From Winogradskyella litoriviva (GTDB lineage Bacteria; Bacteroidota; Bacteroidia; Flavobacteriales; Flavobacteriaceae), in NCBI RefSeq assembly GCF_013249065.1, contig NZ_JABRWQ010000004.1:186001-250000 (forward strand): a DNA stretch of 64,000 nucleotides, given 5' to 3'. Positions 8,203 to 18,276 of this stretch are shown here, piece by piece; within the stretch, counting starts at the first letter, position 1; every line of letters begins with the position of its first letter. Made by a program: the position numbers and the translations under genes. Under the pieces are notes generated by a model, which was not told the origin of the DNA, ran no database searches, and saw nothing but the letters and a program-made list of their open reading frames with translations.

Positions 8203-11175
8203 ATGAAAATCACTAAATCAGTATTACTGCTTCTATTTGTTGCAGTAGTTTTTGGGTGCAAAACCGAAAACGATTCAAAAAAACTTGGTTACTCAATTGA
8301 AACCAATCAAGACGCTAATGGTTTTAGCTATGAAACTGTGGCGAATGACCCAACAGGTTTGCGTCTTTACACTTTAGACAATGGACTTAAAGTCTATTTA
8401 GGTAAAAATGATGAAGAACCAAAAATTCAAACCTTAATTGCAGTAAGAGCTGGTTCAACTTATGATCCTGCTGACAATACTGGCTTGGCACATTATTTAG
8501 AACACATGGTTTTTAAAGGGACTGATAAGATTGGTACTCAAAACTACGAAGAAGAGTCTAAATTGATAAAGCAAATTTCTAATTTATACGAAGAACACAA
8601 AGCGGAAAAAGACCCAGAAAAGAAAAAAGAGATTTATAAAAAAATTGATGAAATTTCTTTAGAAGCTTCTAAATTATCTATTGCAAATGAATATGATAAA
8701 ATGGTAAATTCATTAGGAGCAGAAGGTACAAATGCCTTTACCTCTAATGAGCAAACGGTTTATGTAAATAAGATACCATCAAATGAAATAGATAAATGGT
8801 TAAAAATAGAAAGTGAACGTTTTAGCAAATTAGTACTACGTCTATTTCATACAGAATTAGAAGCTGTTTATGAAGAATTCAATAGAGGACAAGATAGTGA
8901 TGGACGTAAACAATACTTTGCAACTTTAAAAGGTTTATACCCAACACATCCTTACGGAACACAGTCTACTATAGGTATTTCAGAGCATTTAAAAAATCCA
9001 TCTATGGAAGCTATTAATGCTTATTTTGATAAATATTATGTGCCAAATAATATGGCAGTAATAATGGTTGGTGATTTAGACTTTGATGCAACCATTAAAA
9101 AAGTAAATGAGGCTTTTGGAAGTTATGAGAAAAAAGAGGTAACACATCCTACATTTCCTGAGTTAGAACCTATTACAGCACCTGTTAAAAAAGAAGTTTT
9201 AGGTCCAACTGCAGAATCTATCTATGTTGCATTTAGATCTAAAGGCAAAGGCTCTGACCAAGAGGTAATTTTAAACTTAGTAGATTATATGTTGGCGAAT
9301 TCTCAAGCTGGTTTAATAGATTTAAATCTTAATCAAAAACAATTAGTACAACGTGCCTCTTCTTTTACAAATTTTAATAATGATTATGGTTTTCATTTAC
9401 TTTATGGTTCTCCAAAAGCCGATCAGACCTTAGACGAAGTTAAAGATTTGTTATTAGCACAAATAGATAAAATTAAAAAAGGCGAGTTTGAAGATTGGTT
9501 ATTAGATGCCGTAATTAATGATATGCGTTTGTCCAAAATTAAAGAATTTGAAAATGGTTCTGCTACAGCTTATGCTTATTTAGATGCTTTTATTGGACAG
9601 CAAGAATGGAAAAGCCGTTTAGAGATGTTAGATGAAATGAAGAAAATAACTAAACAAGAAATTGTTGATTTTGCAAATTCATTCTATGGAAATAACTATG
9701 TAGAAGTACATAAACTAAAAGGTGAAGATACATCTATTGTAAAAGTAGAAAATCCTGGAATTACACCTATTGAATTAAATAGAGGTAAAGAATCTGATTT
9801 TTTAAAGTCCATAAATAAAATTGTTTCTCCAGATTTAAAACCGCAATTTATTGATTATAAAACGGCTATTAAGGAATCTAAAACAGATAATGGACTAAAA
9901 CTTTCTTATATAGAAAACCCAAACAATGATATTTTTGATTTAAATATTATTTTCGATATGGGTCAAGATAATGATAGAATGGTATCATTAGCAGCAGGAT
10001 ATTTAGATTATTTAGGGACTGATAAATATACACCAGAGCAATTAAAGCAAGAATTCTACAAAATTGGAGTAAGCTACAATGTGTTTTCATCTAGTGATAA
10101 AACTTATGTTGGTATTTCCGGACTTAAAGAAAACTTAGATGCAGGTTTAGCCTTATTAGAACACTTATGGAATAACGCAGAACCTAACCAAGAATCTTAC
10201 GATAAGTATGTTGAAAGTATTCTAAAAGGAAGAGAAGATGGGAAAACTCAAAAAGGAAATATATTTTGGAACGGATTAATGAATTACGGACAATATGGTG
10301 AAAATTCTCGATTAAGAAATATTTATTCTGAAGTAGAACTTAAAGCTATAAGCCCAACAGAATTAGTAAATAAGATTAAGGAAATGCGAGCTTATAAGCA
10401 GAGAATTTTTTACTATGGTAATGCAGAAGACGAAGCAAAAGTGGCTTTAAATAAACATCACAAAATACCCGAAACTTTATTAGACTATCCTGAAAAAGTA
10501 GAATACACTAATTTAGAAACAGGTGGAAATGTTTACTTTGTAGATTATGATATGGTACAAAGTGAAATTCTATTATTAGCTAAAGGTGAAGAGTTTAGCC
10601 CAGAAAAAATGGCAGCTTCACAGTTGTTTAATACGTATTTTGGTAGCGGATTATCTTCAATAGTGTTTCAAGAAATAAGAGAATCAAAATCCTTAGCTTA
10701 CTCAGCATTTTCTAGTTATAGAATGGCAAACGAACAAGGAAAACCAGATTATACAATGGCATATGTTGGTACGCAAGCAAATAAATTAGAAGATGCTGTT
10801 AACGCTATGATGGAATTAATGACCAATATGCCAGAAGCAGAAGATCAATTTAATCAAGCAAAAGAGGCTACTTTAAAACAAATTGCCGCTAAGCGAATTA
10901 CTAAGTCTAATATATTTTGGACGTATGAAGGTTTAAAAAAGCGAGGTATTGATAATGATAACCGTGAGGAGATTTACAATGCCATTAAAAACATGACGAT
11001 GGATGACCTTAAAACATTTTTTAATAATAACATCAAAGGTGAGAAATACAATGTGATGGTTATTGGAAATAAAAAGGATATGGATTTCGATGCCTTAAGT
11101 AAATTAGGAACAATTAAAGAATTAGATATCGATTATCTTTTCAATTACAATCAACCTGTAGCGTTAAAGCAATAG
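8203..11175 (+). CDS. M16 family zinc metallopeptidase lipoprotein
   Basis: A 990-residue insulinase/pitrilysin-type peptidase. The N-terminus is a lipoprotein signal (hydrophobic LLLLFVAVVFG followed by Cys at 19), placing it in the periplasm anchored to a membrane. The inverted zinc motif HYLEH is at residues 97-101, with the downstream Glu in ELEAVYEEF at about 221-229. The length accommodates two M16 halves: an active N-terminal half and a C-terminal half with a PYxxSAF-like region (SLAYSAFSSYRM) but no HxxEH, the normal asymmetric arrangement. The likely role is degradation of peptides in the cell envelope. It is bounded by terminators on both sides, so it is a single-gene unit. Confidence 0.93.
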   Translation: MKITKSVLLLLFVAVVFGCKTENDSKKLGYSIETNQDANGFSYETVANDPTGLRLYTLDNGLKVYLGKNDEEPKIQTLIAVRAGSTYDPADNTGLAHYLEHMVFKGTDKIGTQNYEEESKLIKQISNLYEEHKAEKDPEKKKEIYKKIDEISLEASKLSIANEYDKMVNSLGAEGTNAFTSNEQTVYVNKIPSNEIDKWLKIESERFSKLVLRLFHTELEAVYEEFNRGQDSDGRKQYFATLKGLYPTHPYGTQSTIGISEHLKNPSMEAINAYFDKYYVPNNMAVIMVGDLDFDATIKKVNEAFGSYEKKEVTHPTFPELEPITAPVKKEVLGPTAESIYVAFRSKGKGSDQEVILNLVDYMLANSQAGLIDLNLNQKQLVQRASSFTNFNNDYGFHLLYGSPKADQTLDEVKDLLLAQIDKIKKGEFEDWLLDAVINDMRLSKIKEFENGSATAYAYLDAFIGQQEWKSRLEMLDEMKKITKQEIVDFANSFYGNNYVEVHKLKGEDTSIVKVENPGITPIELNRGKESDFLKSINKIVSPDLKPQFIDYKTAIKESKTDNGLKLSYIENPNNDIFDLNIIFDMGQDNDRMVSLAAGYLDYLGTDKYTPEQLKQEFYKIGVSYNVFSSSDKTYVGISGLKENLDAGLALLEHLWNNAEPNQESYDKYVESILKGREDGKTQKGNIFWNGLMNYGQYGENSRLRNIYSEVELKAISPTELVNKIKEMRAYKQRIFYYGNAEDEAKVALNKHHKIPETLLDYPEKVEYTNLETGGNVYFVDYDMVQSEILLLAKGEEFSPEKMAASQLFNTYFGSGLSSIVFQEIRESKSLAYSAFSSYRMANEQGKPDYTMAYVGTQANKLEDAVNAMMELMTNMPEAEDQFNQAKEATLKQIAAKRITKSNIFWTYEGLKKRGIDNDNREEIYNAIKNMTMDDLKTFFNNNIKGEKYNVMVIGNKKDMDFDALSKLGTIKELDIDYLFNYNQPVALKQ

Positions 11176-11197
11176 CAGTATTATCTGAACCTAAAAA

Positions 11198-11236
11198 ATA
11201 AACCTCATATTGATTTAAAAATATGAGGTTTATTTA
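11198..11236 (+). terminator. Intrinsic terminator after the M16 peptidase gene
   Basis: ATAAACCTCATAT pairs with ATATGAGGTTTAT around an AT-rich loop. The T-tract is short, so termination is probable rather than certain. Confidence 0.75.
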
Positions 11237-11358
11237 TATCTAAGAATTTTTAATTTATAGTATATTTGAATACAAGTGTTAAGTATAATCATTTTTAAAA
11301 TAGATTTGCTTTATACATTACCATTAAAGACAACACTAACTAAACGAATTTTATATAC

Positions 11359-12105
11359 ATGAAACTTTTAGAAGGAAAAACAGCAATTATAACAGGTGCA
11401 AGTAGAGGTATAGGCAAAGGAATAGCCGAAGTATTTGCAGAGCATGGTGCCAATGTAGCCTTTACATACAGTTCATCTGTAGAAGCGGCCAACGCTTTAG
11501 AAAAAGAATTAAATGCAAAAGGTATTAAAGCAAAAGGTTACCAAAGTAATGCAGCTAATTTTGAAGAAGCTCAAAAACTCGCAGCTGATGTTTTAGAAGA
11601 ATTTGGTGCTATTGACATTCTAATAAATAATGCAGGAATCACAAAAGATAATCTCTTAATGCGAATGCAAGAAGCTGATTTTGATAAAGTGATTGAAGTA
11701 AACTTAAAATCAGTTTTTAACATGACCAAAGCTGTGCAACGCACTATGCTAAAGCAACGTAAAGGCTCCATAATAAATATGAGTTCTGTGGTTGGTGTTA
11801 AAGGAAACGCAGGACAAACAAATTATGCTGCATCTAAAGCCGGAATCATTGGTTTCTCTAAGTCAGTAGCCTTAGAGTTGGGATCGCGTAATATTAGAAG
11901 CAACGTTATTGCTCCTGGTTTTATTGAAACTGAAATGACAGCAAAATTAGATGAAGAAACCGTAAAAGGTTGGAGAGCTGGTATTCCTTTAAAACGTGGA
12001 GGTTCACCAGAAGATGTAGCAAATGCTTGTGTGTTTTTGGCTAGTGATTTAAGTGCGTACATTACAGGACAGACAATTAATGTTGATGGCGGAATGTTAA
12101 CTTAA
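11359..12105 (+). CDS. fabG: 3-oxoacyl-[acyl-carrier-protein] reductase
   Basis: NADPH-dependent reduction of 3-ketoacyl-ACP in type II fatty acid synthesis. The 248-residue length is standard. The short-chain dehydrogenase signatures are intact: cofactor motif TGASRGIG (residues 12-19), NNAG at about 90, the catalytic Ser in NMSSVVG, Tyr156 and Lys160 in NYAASKAG, and the FabG-type C-terminus FLASDLSAYITGQTINVDGGM. It stands alone, convergent with the response-regulator gene downstream and separated from it by a shared terminator. Confidence 0.95.
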   Translation: MKLLEGKTAIITGASRGIGKGIAEVFAEHGANVAFTYSSSVEAANALEKELNAKGIKAKGYQSNAANFEEAQKLAADVLEEFGAIDILINNAGITKDNLLMRMQEADFDKVIEVNLKSVFNMTKAVQRTMLKQRKGSIINMSSVVGVKGNAGQTNYAASKAGIIGFSKSVALELGSRNIRSNVIAPGFIETEMTAKLDEETVKGWRAGIPLKRGGSPEDVANACVFLASDLSAYITGQTINVDGGMLT

Positions 12106-12132
12106 TACATAACTCATTTTAATATATTAAAC

Positions 12133-12164
12133 AAAAAACAGCACTATAATAGTGCTGTTTTTTT
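12133..12164. terminator. Bidirectional terminator between fabG and the leftward two-component genes
   Basis: ACAGCACTA and TAGTGCTGT form a stem with a three-base loop, preceded by an A-run and followed by a T-run, so it can act for both converging transcripts. Confidence 0.88.
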
Positions 12165-12195
12165 ATTTAAAAAGGGTAAGTAAAAAGGGAATTTG

Positions 12196-12936
12196 TTAAA
12201 TATTTAATCTGCTATAAACCATTGATTTGTAGCTCTCTCCAATTGGTATTCTTTCGTCATTAATTACAATTCTATTTTTTTGAATAGATGTAATTTTATT
12301 GACATTAACAATATAAGAACGATGAACTCTAATAAATGTATTCTCTGGTAATTTATCCTGAATTTCCTTAAAACTCATTAAAGTTAAAATAGGCTTAGAT
12401 GCTTCAGCATGTATTTTTAGATAATCTTTTAACCCTTGAATATGCTTAATGGCCTTTATATCAATTTTTAAATTTTCGTACTCAGATTTTACAAAAATAA
12501 AATCGTCCTCATGAGGTGTTGAGGAAGATATAGATTCTCCACCTGCTGAAGACACATTAAAAGAGCTGTTAGCTTCATTTAATTTAATCATTTCTTTAAC
12601 TCTGTTTACAGCTTTAAGAAAACGTGGAAAGGGTATGGGTTTTACTAAATAATCAACAGCATTTAAGTCAAATCCTTCTAAGGCGTATTCTGGATATGCG
12701 GTTGTAAAAATAAAAAAAGGAGCTTTTCCTTCTATAGCTTTTATTAGTTCTATTCCAGATATATTAGGCATTTCAATATCAGAAAAAACTAAATCTATGG
12801 GATTGCTGTTAATAAAATCTAAAGCATCAATGGCATTAGTAAATGTAGTAATAACCTCTACTGCGCTAATGGCTTTACAATAAGATTCAATTACATCTAT
12901 TGCTAATGGTTCATCATCAATTATTATACATTTCAT
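12196..12936 (-). CDS. LytTR-type DNA-binding response regulator
   Basis: The 246-residue protein has an N-terminal receiver domain (DDEP at 7-10, phospho-acceptor Asp53 in FSDIEMPN, Lys in YLVKPIPF) and a C-terminal LytTR DNA-binding domain from about residue 145 (FVKSEYENLKIDIKAIKHIQGLKDYLKI, RVHRSYIVN). LytTR proteins bind short direct repeats upstream of their targets. Its start overlaps the end of the kinase gene upstream by 20 bp, so the pair is almost certainly translationally coupled. The adjacent kelch, DUF4907 and DUF4270 genes are the obvious candidate targets, by position only. Confidence 0.93.
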   Translation of the reverse strand: MKCIIIDDEPLAIDVIESYCKAISAVEVITTFTNAIDALDFINSNPIDLVFSDIEMPNISGIELIKAIEGKAPFFIFTTAYPEYALEGFDLNAVDYLVKPIPFPRFLKAVNRVKEMIKLNEANSSFNVSSAGGESISSSTPHEDDFIFVKSEYENLKIDIKAIKHIQGLKDYLKIHAEASKPILTLMSFKEIQDKLPENTFIRVHRSYIVNVNKITSIQKNRIVINDERIPIGESYKSMVYSRLNI

Positions 12937-13966
12937 TATTGCTTAGATTTATAGTTAAATACACTCTATAATGCGTTTTGTTTTCTTCAATGGTTAATGT
13001 GTGATTATTACTATACAAGTGTTTGAGTTGATTTTTTATATTCTCTAAACCTACACCTGAGTTTTTATCATCACGCTTATATAATCCAACTATATTTTCT
13101 ACATTGAAAATTAATTTATTATTTTCTACAACAATTTTAATATCAATATGTGTGTTTCCTTTATAGTCAGTACCGTATTTAAACGCATTTTCTATGAATG
13201 AAATTAATAACAAAGGATATATTTTTAGGTGTCTAGTCTCACCTTTTATGTTAAGTTTAACAGCTTCTGTGTTTTTTAGACGTAATCGTTGTAAAGCGAT
13301 GTAATTTTGTATGTAATTCATCTCTTTTTCCAAAGGTACTTGCTCATCTCCAGCTTCATAAAGCATGTAGCGCATTAACTCAGAAAGTGTAATTACGGCT
13401 TCTGGAGCATTATCTGATTTACTTCTAACTAAGGAGTAAATACTATTTAGTGAGTTAAATAAAAAATGAGGATTTAGTTGATTTCTTAAAAATTGAAGTT
13501 TAATTTCCTTCTGTTCATTTTCTAACTCTTTAGATTCTCTGTCTCTTTTGTAAAAATCAACGACTAAACTAAAAATTCCACCTAATAAAAATATAGATAA
13601 TGAAAATACTATTGGGATAGCATGTCTTATTCCTAATGGTCCGGCAGGTCTACCATCAGGCTGTGGCATTCGTCTAAATTCATTAAAAATAAGATTTGAT
13701 ATTAAATCTTCACTAACGTAATTAAATATTATTAAAAATGCTATTGAGAGGATGATGTATAATAATAGTTTTCGTTTTAGTAAAAAATGAGGAACTAGAA
13801 AAAGATAATTAACATAGAATAAAATAGGGCGTAAAGCTTGTCTAAAATATAAGTCTGTTGGTATTTTTCCTAAATCAATATAAGCTGTGAATAATGGAAA
13901 TATACTTATTATTAGCCAAACGAAAATATGAACTAATAATTCTTTATATGAGATTTTTTTTATCAA
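12917..13966 (-). CDS. LytS-type sensor histidine kinase
   Basis: This is a 349-residue membrane kinase with four predicted membrane segments (about 10-30, 44-62, 66-84 and 115-138), a short coiled-coil linker, then a HisK_3 domain with the phospho-accepting His at about 167 in QLNPHFLFNSLNS and a HATPase_c-like domain (SFIENAFKYG, SGVGLENIKNQL). No periplasmic sensor domain is evident, so it probably senses a membrane-associated state or a partner protein. It overlaps the LytTR regulator gene by 20 bp and follows the DUF4907 gene by 23 bp, which puts all three in one transcript. Confidence 0.92.
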   Translation of the reverse strand: MIKKISYKELLVHIFVWLIISIFPLFTAYIDLGKIPTDLYFRQALRPILFYVNYLFLVPHFLLKRKLLLYIILSIAFLIIFNYVSEDLISNLIFNEFRRMPQPDGRPAGPLGIRHAIPIVFSLSIFLLGGIFSLVVDFYKRDRESKELENEQKEIKLQFLRNQLNPHFLFNSLNSIYSLVRSKSDNAPEAVITLSELMRYMLYEAGDEQVPLEKEMNYIQNYIALQRLRLKNTEAVKLNIKGETRHLKIYPLLLISFIENAFKYGTDYKGNTHIDIKIVVENNKLIFNVENIVGLYKRDDKNSGVGLENIKNQLKHLYSNNHTLTIEENKTHYRVYLTINLSNNEMYNN

Positions 13967-13989
13967 TGTTGAATTCTTAAAGTGCTAAA

Positions 13990-14340
13990 CTAAATTTTTT
14001 CAAAATTAATGTTATTATCAATAAGTTCTTTCTTACTTATAACAGGAAAAGCATTTTTTGAAAGTTTTTTTAGCATAAGATTACCAATTTTCTCTGCATC
14101 TTCTTTTGTTTTAAAACTTTGCTTGCCTTTTAACGCAGGAATATATTCTTGTCTTATAAACAAACTGTCATTATTATAAATTTCATAAATCCAAGCGCTG
14201 TCATTGTCTATAACATGTAAAGTATATGGTGAATTGTTATTTTCAATTGTTTCATTATTATTGCTTTGAACGTATATAAACAAAATGGTAGCAATTGAAA
14301 TTACACAAAAAACCAAGAAGTAGCTATATATTTTTTTCAT
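13990..14340 (-). CDS. DUF4907 family membrane-anchored protein
   Basis: A 116-residue protein with a single N-terminal hydrophobic segment (about residues 5-25) and an exported C-terminal part. The body has the DUF4907 pattern: a Y-x-I-Y-x-ND region, IRQEYIPALKGKQSFKTKEDAEKIG, and a final Lys-rich helix. The function of the family is unknown. It lies 23 bp upstream of the LytS-type kinase gene and downstream of the kelch lipoprotein gene, so a role in modulating or presenting a signal to that kinase is possible; this is inference from position. Confidence 0.75.
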   Translation of the reverse strand: MKKIYSYFLVFCVISIATILFIYVQSNNNETIENNNSPYTLHVIDNDSAWIYEIYNNDSLFIRQEYIPALKGKQSFKTKEDAEKIGNLMLKKLSKNAFPVISKKELIDNNINFEKI

Positions 14341-14472
14341 TCTATAATTATTAAAAAATAGAGTCAGAAAAATGAAGTTAAATCAACATTCTCCCGACTC
14401 AGAGTTTGGCTATTAACCAGTGTCTAAAAAATTAATAGCGCATTAAACAATTAATCAAAACAATGTTGTTTT

Positions 14473-15477
14473 TTAGTTATCATCGTCATCTTGTTCTTCA
14501 TTAGGGAAAAACTCCATGTTATCATCTAAATAAAGTGTTCCGTTTCTTCCTAAAGCTACAAATGCACGTTCTCCGTTATTAAAGGAAACAGCATCCTTTC
14601 TAGCATATAGTTCAAAGTCAGTTTTTTCTTCCCAAGCTTCGGTAGATGGAGTATACTCATAAACGGTACTTATACTTCCACCATATTCACCACAAGCAAT
14701 ATAACCTAAGCCGTCAATAGTAAAAGCAACTGCATTAGATCTCTGAACGTAATCATCGTCGTCCTCATCAACATCTTCGAGTTCTGTCCATGTTTCTGTA
14801 TCTAAATTAAATACCCAAAAATCTGTTTCATAAACTCCATTACTAATTCCTGTTCCTAAATAAACATTGCTTCCAATTGTAAAGGTTACACCATCTCTTC
14901 TTTTATCACCTCCAAATCCATAAACTTCGGTCCAAGTATCTGTTATTGGGTCGTATTTGTAGAAATCTTTTTTATCGCTACCATCATATCCTGTACCAAC
15001 GTATCCAACATTATCAGAACCAAAGCCTACAGCTCCATATCTTGCAGAACCACCAAAATCGGCAATTTGCGTCCATGTGTTGGTTGTAGGATTGTATTTG
15101 TAAAAATCAGATAATTCTTCATTAGTATCACCATTATAACCAGTGCCTAGATAGCCTTCATTATTAATAACAAAAGAGGTGGCAGAACTGCGAGCTTCTC
15201 CAGGAAAATCTGCTAATTGTTGCCATGAGTTAGTATCAATATTATAGCTCCAAAAATCCTTATAATAATCATCGCCATCATAACCTGTACCCATATATCC
15301 AATGTTGCCAATAGTAAAGGCAGAAGAGCTACTTCTAGCTTCTTCATTAAAGGTAGATTTTTTTACCCAGTTTCCTAATACCTCTTCACTGTCATCATCA
15401 TTACAGCTAAAAAACAAAGTAAGTATTGCACTTAAATAAAGTAATCTTAGAGTTGCTCTGCTATTAAATTTTTTCAT
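14473..15477 (-). CDS. Kelch-repeat lipoprotein
   Basis: A 334-residue exported lipoprotein: signal peptide ending in the lipobox FFSC with Cys at about 25, followed by six tandem repeats of about 50 residues, each with a G-Y-x-G-T-G-Y core and a W near the end (TNTWTQIADF, TDTWTEVYGF). Six such blades would close a beta-propeller. The last residues are Asp/Glu rich. Kelch propellers bind proteins or glycans; no enzyme motif is visible. It is the first gene of the leftward set kelch-DUF4907-kinase-regulator, with a 132-bp gap before DUF4907, and diverges from the DUF4270 lipoprotein gene. Confidence 0.88.
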   Translation of the reverse strand: MKKFNSRATLRLLYLSAILTLFFSCNDDDSEEVLGNWVKKSTFNEEARSSSSAFTIGNIGYMGTGYDGDDYYKDFWSYNIDTNSWQQLADFPGEARSSATSFVINNEGYLGTGYNGDTNEELSDFYKYNPTTNTWTQIADFGGSARYGAVGFGSDNVGYVGTGYDGSDKKDFYKYDPITDTWTEVYGFGGDKRRDGVTFTIGSNVYLGTGISNGVYETDFWVFNLDTETWTELEDVDEDDDDYVQRSNAVAFTIDGLGYIACGEYGGSISTVYEYTPSTEAWEEKTDFELYARKDAVSFNNGERAFVALGRNGTLYLDDNMEFFPNEEQDDDDN

Positions 15478-15752
15478 TTCAATTATTGTTTTTGATTAAA
15501 CTAATTTGTTTGCTTAATTAAGAGTGTTTTTACACTTTGTACTGCGAACTTACTACCTCAAACTTTTAATATAATTATAAAATAGACCTAGACCAATATT
15601 GTGTAGACCAACACTGCTATTTAATCTATAAATCCATTCACTCAATTTAATAGCATAAAATGTACTATTTGTAGATAAATAATTCCCATCGGTATATTTT
15701 ACTTTTTATTAAACATATTGCTTAGTTGATTTGTACAAATTCTAAAAAGCAA

Positions 15753-17048
15753 ATGTTTAAATATTATCTAAAATTAGTCTTCACTTTGGTTGTTGCCATT
15801 GTTGTAATTTCTTGTTCAACTGATTCTGAAGAAAATTTGTTAGCAGGAGAAGATTTTACAAGTACAAATATTAGAGTCTTATCTGTTGATACATTCTCTG
15901 TGAAATTTTCTACGATGAAATTCGATTCTATTGCGACCTCAATAAGCAGTAGATTAATGATAGGGAAGTATACAGATGATGATATGGGAATTGTAAATTC
16001 TTCATCATATTTTAGCTTCAATTCAACATCTTATTCTATTGATAATGATGCTGTTTTAGATAGTGTAGGATTAGTGTTAGGCTACGACACATACTATTAT
16101 AATGATACAACGCAAGTGGCAACTCTTAACATACATAAGCTGACGGAAAAAATGAGTAGCGATGATGATACGTTTTACAATACGTCTACAACAGCATATG
16201 AAACCACACCTTTAATAACTAAATCATATATACCTACACCAAATAAAGATTCGATATATGTTACATTACCTTATACATTTGGAGAAGAATTATTTAATGA
16301 TATTAGGGATAATAATATCACAGATGATGAGTCCTTATATCAAAAACTAAAAGGATTTACAATAATTCCAGGCACTGATGATAATGGTTCTGTAATTGGA
16401 TTTTCTCCATCTAGTGAAGATACATACATCCGCTTTTATTACACTATTCCAGATGAGTTGTATACAGATGAATATACATATGATTTTTCAATAGATACCT
16501 ATTATAATCATACAGAAACGGATGTCACTGGTTTACCTTTAGAATCTATTATAGACCAAGAGTACAACCTAGATTCTTCTGACAGTAATGGTATTTGTTA
16601 CAACCAATCTGGTACAGGTTATGTAACTAAAATTGAATTTCCGACCATAAAAAATATCTACGACATTGGCAGAGAAGGAACCATATTAGATGCTGTTTTA
16701 TATATAGAACCTAATACAGGTTCCCATTCTGATATTCAACCGTTAAACGAATCGTTACTACTTTATACCATTGATCAAAATAATGATTTGGCTAGTCAGA
16801 TTTCCAACAGTTCAGATGTTGTAACTGCCACATTATCTACTGATGATTCTGAATTTAATGTAATTACTTATGAGGTTCCGGTAATTGATTTTATTGATAA
16901 AAAATTAAATGAAAGTCCAGAAACTGAAGATGCTCTTATTCTAATTCCGAGTGATTACAATTCTGAAATAAATAAAATAATTTTTAATGACACTGAAAAA
17001 TCTAATTATAACACCAGATTAGTCATAACCTATGCTATATATGAATAA
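15753..17048 (+). CDS. DUF4270 family lipoprotein
   Basis: A protein of 431 residues with a lipoprotein signal (LVFTLVVAIVVISC, Cys at about 21) and the DUF4270 body (ILSVDTFSVKFSTMKFDSI, DAVLDSVGLVLGYDTYYY). The function of the family is unknown; members are surface or periplasmic proteins of Bacteroidota. The ATG at 15753 gives a compact signal peptide; an in-frame TTG at 15726 would add nine unlikely residues. The stop overlaps the start of the following outer-membrane protein gene by 8 bp, so the two are co-translated and probably act together. The 275-bp gap to the divergent kelch gene holds no other gene. Confidence 0.85.
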   Translation: MFKYYLKLVFTLVVAIVVISCSTDSEENLLAGEDFTSTNIRVLSVDTFSVKFSTMKFDSIATSISSRLMIGKYTDDDMGIVNSSSYFSFNSTSYSIDNDAVLDSVGLVLGYDTYYYNDTTQVATLNIHKLTEKMSSDDDTFYNTSTTAYETTPLITKSYIPTPNKDSIYVTLPYTFGEELFNDIRDNNITDDESLYQKLKGFTIIPGTDDNGSVIGFSPSSEDTYIRFYYTIPDELYTDEYTYDFSIDTYYNHTETDVTGLPLESIIDQEYNLDSSDSNGICYNQSGTGYVTKIEFPTIKNIYDIGREGTILDAVLYIEPNTGSHSDIQPLNESLLLYTIDQNNDLASQISNSSDVVTATLSTDDSEFNVITYEVPVIDFIDKKLNESPETEDALILIPSDYNSEINKIIFNDTEKSNYNTRLVITYAIYE

Positions 17049-18276
17049 ATCTAAACACATTATTATTTTTACCATGGTATTAGGATTATTTGGCTATTCT
17101 CAATCCAATAATTTAACCAGTTCACCATATTCACTTTTTGGGCTAGGAGTAGAAAGCAACTCTGGAACAGGAAGAAATAGTGGATTAGGAAGAACCGGAA
17201 TCGCTTTAGATGCCAGTTATGGTTTAAACCTTTATAACCCAGCTTCACTAGCTACTGTAAATCCTGACGAATTTATTCTTGATTTTGGTGGTACAGGAGA
17301 GTTTGTTAACGTATCAAGTAATGATTTAAATGAACAAAGTTCCACTTATAATTTTTCCAATATATCCTTTGGCTTTAATAGTGGAGGGAACTACGGAATA
17401 GCTTTTTCATTAAAACCAGCTTCTAATGTAGGTTACGCATTAACTGGGATACAAAGTAATATTGAAGGAAGTACTGAACAGTTTATTACCAATATTGAAG
17501 GTTCTGGTGGATTAAACGAATTGAGAATAGATTATGGTAGAACCTTATTAAAAAATTTAAATGTAGGTCTAAAGGCATCGTATCTATTTGGTAAAATTGA
17601 AGAAAATGAATCTATTCTTACAACAAACAGTTATTTAGATGTAAATGAAGTAAACTATTATAGAGGTGCACAACTTGGTTTAGGTTTACAATATAAACTA
17701 AAAGAAAAACATAATTTTGGATTGACTGTAGATTTTCCAACAGAATTAACAGGTACCCAAGATGTGGTTATTGGTAAATATTCTAATTCGGCATATTCAT
17801 TATTAGAGGAAACCGAAGATGAAGAAATAGATAATTTTTCTATACCATTTAATTTAAGGTTTGGTTATAGTACAAAAATTAAAAACATATTATTAGCGGC
17901 AGATTATAGTAAAAGCTTTTGGTCTAATACTGACCAATCTGATGCTATTGGAGAATATGTAGATCAAGATATTATTAGTTTGGGAGCATCTTATTCTGTA
18001 GATCCCAGAAGTCATAAATATTGGAAACGTGTGGATTTTAGAATGGGTTTAAATTACAATTCAGGATATCTTAAAGTAGATGATACAAGGATTGACACAT
18101 ATGCTGCTTCAATTGGTTTAGGCTTACCTATTGGTAAAAAATCGTTACTAAATGTATCTTATACTTTTGGTAAAAAAGGAACTACACAAAGTATACTTAT
18201 ACAAGAAAATGTTAATACACTAAATATTAATATTTCGCTTTCGGATTTATGGTTTCAGCAACGTAAATTCAATTAA
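17041..18276 (+). CDS. Outer-membrane beta-barrel protein (OmpP1/FadL-like)
   Basis: Signal peptide (IIIFTMVLGLFGYSQ) followed by many alternating Gly/aromatic beta-strand segments and a barrel-like C-terminus ending in LWFQQRKFN. The N-terminal block NNLTSSPYSLFGLGVESNSGTGRNSGLGRTG and the NPASLATV motif are typical of Bacteroidota FadL/PorV-like barrels. The ATG at 17041 overlaps the DUF4270 stop by 8 bp (start and stop interleaved); another in-frame ATG lies 9 bp earlier. Two-gene coupling suggests that the DUF4270 lipoprotein and this barrel form a complex, but the transported or bound substrate is unknown. Confidence 0.8.
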   Translation: MNKSKHIIIFTMVLGLFGYSQSNNLTSSPYSLFGLGVESNSGTGRNSGLGRTGIALDASYGLNLYNPASLATVNPDEFILDFGGTGEFVNVSSNDLNEQSSTYNFSNISFGFNSGGNYGIAFSLKPASNVGYALTGIQSNIEGSTEQFITNIEGSGGLNELRIDYGRTLLKNLNVGLKASYLFGKIEENESILTTNSYLDVNEVNYYRGAQLGLGLQYKLKEKHNFGLTVDFPTELTGTQDVVIGKYSNSAYSLLEETEDEEIDNFSIPFNLRFGYSTKIKNILLAADYSKSFWSNTDQSDAIGEYVDQDIISLGASYSVDPRSHKYWKRVDFRMGLNYNSGYLKVDDTRIDTYAASIGLGLPIGKKSLLNVSYTFGKKGTTQSILIQENVNTLNINISLSDLWFQQRKFN

